From contig NZ_CP054052.1 of the NCBI RefSeq assembly GCF_013283835.1, forward strand, positions 1,178,001-1,242,000: 64,000 nucleotides of DNA, given 5' to 3'. The translations under genes were made by a program, and so were the position numbers. The notes under the pieces were generated by a model. The model saw only the letters and a program-made list of their open reading frames with translations, had not been told where the DNA came from and did not search any database. Positions 53,166 to 61,232 of this stretch are shown here, piece by piece (the stretch's first letter is position 1; every line of letters starts with the position of its first letter). Source of the stretch: Poseidonibacter lekithochrous (GTDB lineage: Bacteria > Campylobacterota > Campylobacteria > Campylobacterales > Arcobacteraceae).

Positions 53166-53909
53166 ATGGAAACAGATTTTCTTCTTATTTTCGCGCTTAT
53201 TGTTTTTGCTTCTTCATTGATTCATGGAAGTATTGGTTTTGGATTTGGTATGATGGCAACTCCTGCTATTGCTATGTTCACAGATATTCAGACTGCTATT
53301 ACTTATATTCTTGTTCCTACAATGCTTGTAAATCTTGTTAGTATTTTAAGTGAAGGTAGATTTTTTGAGGCTTTAAAAAAGTTTTGGTTTATCATCGCTC
53401 TTATGGTAGTGGGTTCTTGTATTGGTACTGTTATACTTATTTATTTTAATTCTGAGTATTTCAAACTTCTTTTAGCTTTTATTATCTTTATTTATCTTTT
53501 ACAATCTATGGTGAAAATAGAAGCTAGTTTTATCTCTGCTAACCCAAAAGCTTCTACTTATGGTTTAGGTATTATTGGTGGTATTGTATCTGGGCTTACA
53601 AATGTTGTAGCACCTCTTACAATTATTTATACTTTAGAGTTGAAGTACTCTAAAAAAGATACAATTCAGTTATCAAATCTTTGTTTTTTATTTACTAAGA
53701 TTGGACAGATTGCTGTATTTGTTTATTTTGGAGCCTTTACTCAAAGTGCTGTTGAGTTATCGGCTCTTAGTTTTATTGTAGTTGGGATTGGATTATTTTT
53801 TGGATTAAAAATAAAGAAAATCATTGATGCTAAGTTCTATATAAAGATATTAAAAGTTTTACTTTTTATAATAGCGTGTGTTTTAGTCGTAGATACTATT
53901 TCATTTTAA
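53166..53909 (+). CDS. TauE/SafE-family sulfite/sulfonate exporter-like permease
   Basis: A 247-residue membrane protein with about eight helices. The TauE/SafE pattern is visible: SLIHGSIGFGFGMMATPAI near residue 20 and its internal repeat GLGIIGGIVSGLTNVVAPLTIIY near 138. The family exports sulfite, sulfoacetate or other small organic anions, or imports in some members. The LysR gene that follows 13 bases after is very likely its regulator, though it reads in the same direction. AAAGG precedes the ATG. The substrate cannot be inferred. Confidence 0.87.
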   Translation: METDFLLIFALIVFASSLIHGSIGFGFGMMATPAIAMFTDIQTAITYILVPTMLVNLVSILSEGRFFEALKKFWFIIALMVVGSCIGTVILIYFNSEYFKLLLAFIIFIYLLQSMVKIEASFISANPKASTYGLGIIGGIVSGLTNVVAPLTIIYTLELKYSKKDTIQLSNLCFLFTKIGQIAVFVYFGAFTQSAVELSALSFIVVGIGLFFGLKIKKIIDAKFYIKILKVLLFIIACVLVVDTISF

Positions 53910-53922
53910 TTAAGGATATATT

Positions 53923-54741
53923 TTGGATACAAATTTATTGAAGGTTTTTATTACTGTTGCAAAAACAAAGAGTATTTCTTCTGCTGCAAAAGAGTTGGAG
54001 TTCACTCAATCTAATGTAACACTACGAATAAAACAGCTGGAAAAAAATCTAGGATACTCTCTATTTCATCGTACAAATAGAGGAGTAGTCTTAAGTAATG
54101 AGGGTGAGAAACTCTATCCTTATGCTATAGATATTCTAAAGAAAATAGAAGAAGCTACTGTTCAAATGAGAAATATTAATTATCAAGATGTATTAAAAAT
54201 AGGATCAACACAGACTTTTACTACTAGTAACTTAATGCCAATAATTGAGCAGTTAAATGAAGACTTTGAAGAGATGAAATTAGAGTTTTCAGTAGATAGT
54301 ACTTTGAACTTAACCGAGCAGTTATTGGATTATAAACTTGATATTGCTTTTATAAATGGAAATCCCCATAATAAAGATTTAGAAATACTGAATGTTTTTG
54401 ATGAAAAGATGGTATTAGTAGAACCTTTGAAAAAGCAGACAGGAAACACAGTATTTGTTTTCAAAAAGACTTGTGCAAACTGTATTTTTTTAGAAAATTA
54501 TATCAAAGAGAATAGGGAAGAGTCTTATAAAACAGTAGCTTTAGAAAACTATGAGTTAATTCTAGGTTGTGTAAAAGCAGGATATGGGGTTAGTTTATTA
54601 AGTCCAAAGATTATTGAAAAGTTTGGATATACAGACTACGTAAAACAAACAGAAATAGAAAACTATCTAGATACTCATCTTGTATGTAGAAAAGACTATT
54701 TACCAGTAATTCATAAATATTTAAGAGATATTAGTTTATAA
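53923..54741 (+). CDS. LysR-family transcriptional regulator
   Basis: A 272-residue regulator starting at TTG, with AAGGA upstream. The N-terminal HTH (about 1-62) is typical: LLKVFITVAKTKSISSAAKELEFTQSNVTLRIKQLEKNLGYSLFHRTNRGVVLSNEGEKLYPYA. A periplasmic-binding-protein-like effector domain follows (LKIGSTQTFTTSNLMPIIEQL; LDYKLDIAFINGNP). It is slightly short for the family (about 290-310). It lies downstream of the TauE-type exporter in the same operon, suggesting control of that exporter by its substrate. Two cysteines in KTCANCIF (about residues 184-187) are unusual and might be redox-active. Confidence 0.93.
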   Translation: MDTNLLKVFITVAKTKSISSAAKELEFTQSNVTLRIKQLEKNLGYSLFHRTNRGVVLSNEGEKLYPYAIDILKKIEEATVQMRNINYQDVLKIGSTQTFTTSNLMPIIEQLNEDFEEMKLEFSVDSTLNLTEQLLDYKLDIAFINGNPHNKDLEILNVFDEKMVLVEPLKKQTGNTVFVFKKTCANCIFLENYIKENREESYKTVALENYELILGCVKAGYGVSLLSPKIIEKFGYTDYVKQTEIENYLDTHLVCRKDYLPVIHKYLRDISL

Positions 54742-54762
54742 ATACTAAGAAAAAGGATAAAA

Positions 54763-55242
54763 ATGTCAATAACAATAAGAGATGCAATTGCATCAGATTC
54801 ACAAGCAATTTATGATTTTATAATTGAGTTAGCAGTTTATGAAAAAGAACCAGATGCAGTAGTGACTTCAGTAGAAGAAACGTGCGAGAAAATCTTCGGT
54901 GAGAAGTCATCTGTAAAAGCACTTATTTGTGAAGAAGATGGTGTTGCTATTGGTCATGCAATTTATTTTTATAATTACTCAACTTGGCTTGGTAAATACG
55001 GAGTGTATTTAGAAGATTTATACGTGAGTGAATCAAAAAGAGGATTAGGTGCTGGAAAAGCTATGCTTAAACATCTTGCAAATAAAGCTCTTGGTGAAGA
55101 TTGTGGAAGATTCGAATGGTCTTGTCTTGATTGGAATACTCCATCAAGAGACTTCTATGAAAGTATTGGTGCAGTTTCACAAGATGAATGGGTAGGTTAT
55201 AGACTTGAAGGTGAATCTTTAGTAAACTTTGCACGTAGTTAA
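54763..55242 (+). CDS. GNAT-family N-acetyltransferase, diamine-type
   Basis: A 159-residue acetyltransferase. IRDAIASDSQAIYDFIIELAVYEKEPDAV at the N-terminus, YGVYLEDLYVSESKRGLGAGKAML (acetyl-CoA-binding R-G-x-G-x-G/A; about 83-106) and FEWSCLDWNTPSRDFYESIGAV are characteristic of the spermidine/spermine (SSAT-like) and thialysine acetyltransferase branch. Predicted to acetylate a diamine, polyamine or lysine analogue in the cytosol. AAAAAGGATAAAA precedes the ATG. It follows the LysR gene by 21 bases, so it could be in the same operon. Beta-lysine from KamA would be a conceivable substrate, but the gene is 13 kb away and this is speculation. Confidence 0.87.
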   Translation: MSITIRDAIASDSQAIYDFIIELAVYEKEPDAVVTSVEETCEKIFGEKSSVKALICEEDGVAIGHAIYFYNYSTWLGKYGVYLEDLYVSESKRGLGAGKAMLKHLANKALGEDCGRFEWSCLDWNTPSRDFYESIGAVSQDEWVGYRLEGESLVNFARS

Positions 55243-55286
55243 GTTTATTGCGCTATAGTGCTCTTAAATTCTTATAAAAGAGCAAA

Positions 55287-55694
55287 ATGTATGATTATGA
55301 TATCGTTTACATAAAAGGTAATCCAAACTCAGGAACACCTAAACAACATGAGGAAATTAACAAATCAATATTAGATTTATTAATTCCTCATACTTGTAAA
55401 ATAGTTGACTCAAATACAAATAATAGAAATCTCAATATCTCAAAAGCAAAAGTCTATATTGGCTTTTCAAGAGGTTCTAGATATTTAAACAAACTAGATA
55501 AAACTTCACTAAAATTATCTATTGGTGGAATAAATGGTTCTGGAATAAACTTCTTTACAAATACTGCTGACAAAGTACTCTCTGGAGATATTTCAGAGTC
55601 TTCAATGAATGCCCATTTTATTATATTAGACAAAGACAAAATAAAGATAAAAAAACTTATTAATGATTTCTTATTGAACTTTGATAGAAAGTAA
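55287..55694 (+). CDS. Unknown protein, 135 residues
   Basis: A 135-residue soluble protein starting MYDYDIVYIKGNPNSG, with alternating strands and helices. Segments AKVYIGFSRGSRYLNKL (about 54-70) and KLSIGGINGSGINFFTN give a small alpha/beta impression with a GFSRG turn that could be nucleophile-elbow-like (G-x-S-x-G), but the protein is too short for a standard hydrolase and no histidine partner is evident beyond NAHFIILD. No family recognised. It lies 44 bases after the GNAT gene with AAAAGAG before the ATG, so may belong to that transcript. Confidence 0.7.
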   Translation: MYDYDIVYIKGNPNSGTPKQHEEINKSILDLLIPHTCKIVDSNTNNRNLNISKAKVYIGFSRGSRYLNKLDKTSLKLSIGGINGSGINFFTNTADKVLSGDISESSMNAHFIILDKDKIKIKKLINDFLLNFDRK

Positions 55695-55795
55695 TCTTTA
55701 ATTTTACTATTTAGAATATAGAATTAATGTACCTCATAGAAAATAAATAATAAAATATTTATTATATAAAAAATTATTTATTTGAGGAGCACAAT

Positions 55796-57022
55796 ATGTA
55801 CTCGCAAGAATCCACAAGAAAACAGAAATCTTATGATGATTTATACGTAGAATTTGTATCCAAAATTGAAGACCAAAAATTAAATGAATGTTTAGAAATT
55901 CTACCATCACTACTGAAAAAAGCTAAAGACAATGATTCCAAACTTATAGATGTTTCCACTGCTTTATTTAAACAAGCAAATTCCTTTGCACAAGAAAATA
56001 AAATAGAAGAAGAAATAGAAGTTTATAATATCTTAATCAATAAATTCAAATATGTACAAAACCCTAAAGTTCTTGAATATGTTAAAAATGCATATATCAA
56101 TAAAGATATCAGATTAGGGGAACTTAATCGTTTAGAAGAAAAAGTAGAAGTTCAAGATGAGTTAGTAGGTAGATTTGAAGATAATGAAGATGAAGGTACT
56201 ATGGAAGATATTGCCAGTACTTTATTGGATGAGGCTTTTACCCTAGAAGAATTAGATCGTAATGAAGAAGCTATTTTTATTTATGATGAAATTGTTAGAC
56301 GATTTGAAAGTAGTGAAAATCAGATAATCTTATCTACTGTTGCAAGATCATTATTTAATAAAGCTTTATTATTTGTTCATTTAGAACAATATAAAGAAGA
56401 AGTAGAAGTTTATGACTTGATAATAGAAAAATTCTCTAATAGTGATAACCTAGTAATTCAAGAGCAAGTAGCTAAGTCTTATGTAAATAAAGGTGTTGCT
56501 GTATCAGAAATGTATGGTCCTGAATATTCTTTAGATATTTATTCTGAAATAATAAGACTATTTGAGAATAGTACTAGTCAAAAGATACTACTTCAAGTAG
56601 CATTAGCTTCTTGTAATATTGGTGAAGTTCTTACAAGTTTTGATAAAAATGAAGCTTCTATTGAGGTCTATAACTCAGTAATTGAGCGATTTGAAGATAG
56701 TGAAGATGAAGGAATTCTAGAAGTTGTTGCAAAAGCTTTATTAAATAAAGCAAAAAGAATAGAAGCTCTAGAACTGCCAGAAGAAGCACTAGAAGTTTAT
56801 GACGAAATTATTCAAAAATTTGAAAATTACGAAAATAATACTCTTTTATATGTAGCTTTTGCTATGAAATATAAAGTATTATTACTTCATTCTCTAAACA
56901 GAAAAGAAGAATTTCTTGAAGCATGTGATGATATTATCATACGATTTGCTCATAACGAAAATAAACAAATCGCAAATATAGTTGTCTCAATTATTGAAAT
57001 GAAAAGAATATACACACAATAG
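55796..57022 (+). CDS. TPR-like protein built of regular 43-residue repeats
   Basis: A 408-residue cytosolic helical repeat protein without signal peptide. From about residue 120 on, repeats of 43 residues follow one another, each starting with a Y/Q-D-(E/L)-(I/L)-(I/V)-x-(R/K)-F-E pattern (YDEIVRRFES, YDLIIEKFSN, YSEIIRLFEN, YNSVIERFED, YDEIIQKFEN) and having an (A/K)-x-(S/A)-x-x-N-K-(A/G) centre. This is longer than the 34-residue TPR but has the same helix-pair look. Strongly acidic. It probably acts as a protein-binding scaffold. GAGGAGCACAAT precedes the ATG. Partner unknown; chemoreceptor genes follow. Confidence 0.8.
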   Translation: MYSQESTRKQKSYDDLYVEFVSKIEDQKLNECLEILPSLLKKAKDNDSKLIDVSTALFKQANSFAQENKIEEEIEVYNILINKFKYVQNPKVLEYVKNAYINKDIRLGELNRLEEKVEVQDELVGRFEDNEDEGTMEDIASTLLDEAFTLEELDRNEEAIFIYDEIVRRFESSENQIILSTVARSLFNKALLFVHLEQYKEEVEVYDLIIEKFSNSDNLVIQEQVAKSYVNKGVAVSEMYGPEYSLDIYSEIIRLFENSTSQKILLQVALASCNIGEVLTSFDKNEASIEVYNSVIERFEDSEDEGILEVVAKALLNKAKRIEALELPEEALEVYDEIIQKFENYENNTLLYVAFAMKYKVLLLHSLNRKEEFLEACDDIIIRFAHNENKQIANIVVSIIEMKRIYTQ

Positions 57023-57044
57023 AGAAGAGGTTTACTCTTCTTTC
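57023..57044 (+). terminator. Terminator after the repeat-protein gene
   Basis: AGAAGAG (57023-57029) / CTCTTCT (57035-57041), loop GTTTA, then TTCTTATCTTT. Confidence 0.5.
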
Positions 57045-57219
57045 TTATCTTTAATACTCCTTTATATAACTTAGATTATTACTATAAAAAAACCTTCTTA
57101 TACATATCTTTTTTAGTGTTAAAATAAATCCTTAATTTCAATATTTTTAGAATATATATTAAATATATTTAGGATATACTTTTCATATATTTTAAAAATA
57201 ATTAAAAAAAGGGAAGTAG

Positions 57220-59520
57220 ATGTTTAAGAATTTGACAATAAAAACTAAGATTATTACTTTAATGGTAGTTTCATTAAGTATATTAACTATTGTTATTGCA
57301 ACATTTTCAGTATCAAAAGCAAAAGATAGTTTAGTATCTCAAAACTATGCGATGCTAACGTCAGCGAGAGATTCAAAAATAATTCAAATTACAGATTTTT
57401 TCAATAAAAAAATTGCAGATATAAATGTACTATCAAGAAGTGCAAATATTATTGAATTAATTGAAGATTTAGAACTAGCAGCAGAAAATATAAAGTTTGA
57501 TATTAAAGGGGATTATCCTATTAATAATATTTTTGTGCAAAGGTCTACAAAAATGCATGAAGAGTATCTTCAGAATTATATGAAAGATTATAATTATGAT
57601 GATATGTATTTAATAAACGAAAAAACAGGTCATGTAATTTATTCCGGTGCAAAAAGAGATGATTATGGGAAGAATCTAAAAACTGGTTCATTAAATAATA
57701 GTGGTTTAGCCAATGTTGTAAAAAAAGCTCTTGAATTTGATAGACCTGTATTTGTGGATATGAAACCATACATTGCAAATTCTGGTAAACCAAGAATGTT
57801 TTTGGCTACAAAAATAATTGATTTTTCTTATGTTTTAGTATTTCAAATTAGTGACAAACCAATCAATAAGATTATGCAATTTAGAAAAGGTTATGGGGAT
57901 ACACAAGAGGATTATTTAGTAGGGTCTGATAAATATATGAGAAGTGATAGTTTCTTATCTCCTAAAGAATACTCAATATTAGCATCTTTTAAAAACAATA
58001 AGAAAATACAAACAGTTGCTACTCTAAATGCTCTTAATGGAAAAGAAAATACAGAAATGTTACTTGATTATAATGGTAACTCAGTTCTTTCAGCTTACTC
58101 AACAATTAAAATAGGTGAAGATTTAAAATGGGCAATTTTATCTGAAATTAGTGAAGAAGAAGTACTACAAACTCCCAATTCAATTAGAAACATCATAATT
58201 ATAATATCTCTATCTTTATTAGTTTGTGTGGTAATTGGTGCAGTTGTTATTATCAATAATGTTTTAGTAAAAAGATTATTGAAGTTTCAAGATGGTTTAG
58301 AAGGTTTCTTCAAATACGTAAATAAAGAAGCAAGTGATGTAAAAGAGCTTGAAACAAGTAGTTTAGATGAAATAGGTCTTATGTCAAATGTTGTTAATAA
58401 CAATATTATAAAAGCAAAAAAAGGTATTGAAGAAGATCGAGCTATTATTGATGAAACAATCAAAGTTTTAGGTGAGTTCGAACAAGGGGATTTACATCAA
58501 AGAATTACAACAAAAGTAAATAATCCAGCTCTAAATGAACTAAGAGATGTTCTTAATAGAATGGGTGAAAATTTAGAGAAGAATATTGATAATATTTTAG
58601 TTGTTTTAGATGAATTTTCAAACTATGATTATACAAATAAAGTTAATACTTCAGGAATTAAAGAGCATTTAGAAAAACTGGCAAATGGCGTAAACTCTTT
58701 AGGATTAGCAACTACAGAAATGTTAGTTGATAATAAGAAAAATGGTTTGATTATTGAACAATCTTCAAAGAGTCTATTAACAAATGTTGATATTTTAAAT
58801 GAAGCTTCAAATGCAACAGCTACGTCTTTAGAAGAAACATCAGCTGTTCTAGAAGAGATTACAGCAAATGTAAGCTCAACAACTCAAAAAGTATCACAAA
58901 TGTCAAACTTTGCTACACAAGTTACAGACTCAGCTAGTCAAGGTGAGATATTAGCTTCTAAGACTACTAAAGCTATGGATGAGATTAATACACAAGTAGG
59001 TTCAATAAATGAAGCAATTACAGTAATTGATCAAATTGCATTCCAAACAAATATCCTATCACTAAATGCAGCAGTAGAAGCAGCAACCGCAGGGGAAGCT
59101 GGAAAAGGTTTTGCAGTAGTTGCACAAGAAGTGCGAAACCTAGCATCAAGGTCAGCAGATGCTGCAAAAGATATTAAACAGTTAGTTGAAAATGCTAATC
59201 TAAAAGCAAATGAAGGTAAGAGTATTGCGGATGAAATGATAAAAGGATATACAAGTTTAAATACTAATATTGATAAAACAATTGAGCTTATTTCAGATGT
59301 AGCTAGTGCTTCGAGTGAACAAGAAGTAGGAATCATACAAATCAATGATGTTGTAACTTCTTTAGATCAACAAACACAAAAAAATGCTTCTGTATCTAAT
59401 GAAACAAAAGATATTGCTCTTCGAGCATCTTCTTTGGCAAAAGGAATAGTTGATAATGCAAATGAAAAAGTATTTGAGGGTAAAGATAATATAGATATTG
59501 CAAGTGAGTTAAATTCATAA
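57220..59520 (+). CDS. Methyl-accepting chemotaxis protein with Cache-like sensor
   Basis: A 766-residue chemoreceptor. Membrane helix at about 8-30; a large periplasmic Cache-like sensor (about 32-320) with YDDMYLINEKTGHVIYSGAKRDDYG and DYNGNSVLSAYSTIKIGEDLKWAI; second helix at about 322-348; a long HAMP-like region; then the signalling domain with the hairpin tip [51 protein letters not shown] (from about 602). Strongly similar to the receptor at 61233, with the tip at the same residue offset, but it stops at SELNS without the other's tail. The ligand is unknown. AAAAGGGAAGTAG precedes the ATG. Confidence 0.95.
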   Translation: MFKNLTIKTKIITLMVVSLSILTIVIATFSVSKAKDSLVSQNYAMLTSARDSKIIQITDFFNKKIADINVLSRSANIIELIEDLELAAENIKFDIKGDYPINNIFVQRSTKMHEEYLQNYMKDYNYDDMYLINEKTGHVIYSGAKRDDYGKNLKTGSLNNSGLANVVKKALEFDRPVFVDMKPYIANSGKPRMFLATKIIDFSYVLVFQISDKPINKIMQFRKGYGDTQEDYLVGSDKYMRSDSFLSPKEYSILASFKNNKKIQTVATLNALNGKENTEMLLDYNGNSVLSAYSTIKIGEDLKWAILSEISEEEVLQTPNSIRNIIIIISLSLLVCVVIGAVVIINNVLVKRLLKFQDGLEGFFKYVNKEASDVKELETSSLDEIGLMSNVVNNNIIKAKKGIEEDRAIIDETIKVLGEFEQGDLHQRITTKVNNPALNELRDVLNRMGENLEKNIDNILVVLDEFSNYDYTNKVNTSGIKEHLEKLANGVNSLGLATTEMLVDNKKNGLIIEQSSKSLLTNVDILNEASNATATSLEETSAVLEEITANVSSTTQKVSQMSNFATQVTDSASQGEILASKTTKAMDEINTQVGSINEAITVIDQIAFQTNILSLNAAVEAATAGEAGKGFAVVAQEVRNLASRSADAAKDIKQLVENANLKANEGKSIADEMIKGYTSLNTNIDKTIELISDVASASSEQEVGIIQINDVVTSLDQQTQKNASVSNETKDIALRASSLAKGIVDNANEKVFEGKDNIDIASELNS

Positions 59521-59526
59521 AAGAGA

Positions 59527-59552
59527 AAGAAGAGTTAAACTCTTCTTTTCAC
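59527..59552. terminator. Bidirectional terminator
   Basis: AAGAAGAGT (59527-59535) / ACTCTTCTT (59539-59547), loop TAA, then TTC. It separates the first chemoreceptor from the convergent YitT gene. Confidence 0.6.
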
Positions 59553-59555
59553 TTC

Positions 59556-60401
59556 TTAGTGTCCTCTTCCTAACATCTCTGAAGCTTCCATTACAATCAT
59601 AAATGCTTCATTATCAGTCTCTTGTATTATTTGTCTTAGGGTTCCTAATCTTTTAACATCTAAAACAATAAAAATTAATGTCTTATCTTGATTTGGATGA
59701 AGTGCAGTTCCTTTTAGAATTGTTCCATCATTTCCTAATCTTTGAGTGATTCTTTTGCTTAGAAGCTCTGGTTTATTTGTAGCAATATGTATTACTTTTG
59801 TTGTAAGAGTTCCTGTTAAAACAACATCAATAGCCTTAGCAGTAACATAAATACTCATAATACTCCATAGAGCTTTTTCTAAGTCTTTAAAGACATAAAT
59901 TGAACTAACTACAATAATTACATCAATAATTAAAATTACTTGTGCAGGTTTAATATGAGAATTAGCAGATACAATTCTTGCAACTACAGTTGAACCTCCA
60001 GCACTTGCATTTCCTTTGATGATTAATCCAACTCCTAGACCAATTACTAGTCCTCCAAAAATTGAAGCTAATAGAATATTACTTATTAAATCTGGAAAAT
60101 ATAAATATTTTGAAAATAGATCAATAAACAATGAAATTAAAATAATTGCAAAGATAGTTCTAATTGCAAATCTTTTCCCTAGGTATTTATATCCCCAAAT
60201 TAACAAAGGAATATTAATCGCTATAACCATAGAACCAATAGAGAAACCAGTAAGTTTATGTAATAGTAGAGCAGCACCAGGCGTTCCACCAGTTGTAAAA
60301 TTATTAGGTACAAAGAATATTACAACAGAAATTGCAATTAATAGTACACCAAATATTACATATAAATAGTTCTTTACTTCAGTAGTAAATATTTTTGACA
60401 T
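59556..60401 (-). CDS. YitT-family membrane protein (DUF161 + DUF2179)
   Basis: A 281-residue protein with five to six helices in residues 1-175. It includes the family motif FFVPNNFTTGGTPGAALLLHKLTGFSIG (about 29-56) and an internal repeat GLGVGLIIKGNASAGGSTVVARIV. The C-terminal cytoplasmic domain (about 195-281, DUF2179) has KVIHIATNKPELLSKRI, GTILKGT and VLDVKRLGTLRQIIQETDNEAFMIVMEASEMLGRG. Function in the family is largely unknown; some members are proposed transporters. AGGATAATTTC precedes the ATG. It reads opposite to the flanking chemoreceptors. Confidence 0.9.
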   Translation of the reverse strand: MSKIFTTEVKNYLYVIFGVLLIAISVVIFFVPNNFTTGGTPGAALLLHKLTGFSIGSMVIAINIPLLIWGYKYLGKRFAIRTIFAIILISLFIDLFSKYLYFPDLISNILLASIFGGLVIGLGVGLIIKGNASAGGSTVVARIVSANSHIKPAQVILIIDVIIVVSSIYVFKDLEKALWSIMSIYVTAKAIDVVLTGTLTTKVIHIATNKPELLSKRITQRLGNDGTILKGTALHPNQDKTLIFIVLDVKRLGTLRQIIQETDNEAFMIVMEASEMLGRGH

Positions 60402-60576
60402 GAAATTATCCTATAAAAATAAAATGTATAAAAGTTTTTTGATTAGAGTAGGGAGGCTTAGCTTTCTTGTTGAGTGTTTTCTTGATTAAGACATTTTTTA
60501 ATTAAGTTTAAAAGTTCTTTTGTCACTTGTGAGTATTTTCCTTTCATTATATTAATCGAATAATATCAAAACTAAT

Positions 60577-60604
60577 ATTAGATAAGCTTTTAGGCTTATC
60601 TAAT
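60577..60604. terminator. Terminator of the 155-residue protein gene
   Basis: ATTAGATAAGC (60577-60587) / GCTTATCTAAT (60594-60604), loop TTTTAG; 11 perfect pairs just past the minus-strand stop codon at 60618. Confidence 0.65.
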
Positions 60605-60617
60605 AATTTGTATAAGT

Positions 60618-61085
60618 TTAATTATTGTTTTCTAACTCTTCAAGTGATTTTAAAATTGCATTAGATAATTCATCTGTAATGAATTCTTCATATTTAGGAG
60701 TAATTAGTTTGATATTTTCTTCATATACTTCTATCATTGCTTCATTATAAAAAACTCCATCATTAATTTCATTTATCAAAGGCTCAATTGCAAAGTTTTT
60801 TTCCATAATAAGATTTTGATTTTCATTTACAAAAAATTGTAAAGCATCCATAGCAATTTGTTTTTTTAATTCATCTTCAAAAATCTCATCTAAATTTGCT
60901 TCTGTCTCTAAATCTTTTAATAATTCGTAGATAGAACCCAGTGCTAGTTGAAAATCTACTTCGTAAGAGATATTTTGTATATTACTTAAATGTACAATTT
61001 TTCCAAGTGCAATTTGATACATTGTCTCATACATTGATAGGTTAAAAATAATTTTTTCTTTGCTAAAATAATAATTTGTTGTCAT
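60618..61085 (-). CDS. Unknown acidic helical protein, 155 residues
   Basis: A 155-residue soluble protein starting MTTNYYFSKEKIIF. It is strongly acidic and predicted all-helical (YETMYQIALGKIVHL, LALGSIYELLKDLE, DELSNAILKSLEELENNN). An upstream in-frame ATG (61133) adds 16 residues, but AGAGGAAAAA immediately before 61085 identifies the later start. No family recognised. It lies between two chemoreceptors and divergent from the second one, which suggests but does not prove a link with chemotaxis. Confidence 0.75.
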   Translation of the reverse strand: MTTNYYFSKEKIIFNLSMYETMYQIALGKIVHLSNIQNISYEVDFQLALGSIYELLKDLETEANLDEIFEDELKKQIAMDALQFFVNENQNLIMEKNFAIEPLINEINDGVFYNEAMIEVYEENIKLITPKYEEFITDELSNAILKSLEELENNN

Positions 61086-61232
61086 TTTTCCTCTTTTGTC
61101 TAATTTTAAATTATACCATATACCGGTACTCAAGCTTTACTTTACATATTATATTTTTTCTAATTGTCATTTTTATATTAAATAAATAATAAATCACATA
61201 TAATGTATAAAAAATATACATAGGATGGAGAA

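Noticed and set aside
59031-59345. Antisense open frames over the chemoreceptor tip, also at 63005-63247
   Set aside because: They arise because the highly conserved Ala/Glu-rich hairpin lacks reverse-strand stop codons; both paralogues show the same artefact.
60458-60547. 29-residue minus-strand ORF (starts MKGKYSQVTKEL) between the YitT gene and the 155-residue protein gene
   Set aside because: Protein-like composition, but no Shine-Dalgarno before the ATG. Kept only as a note.
61195-61226. ACATATAATGTATA...TATACAT before the second chemoreceptor, resembling the TACAT palindromes
   Set aside because: The spacing and arms do not match the proV/kamA sites; it is more simply read as a TATAAT-type -10 in AT-rich DNA.
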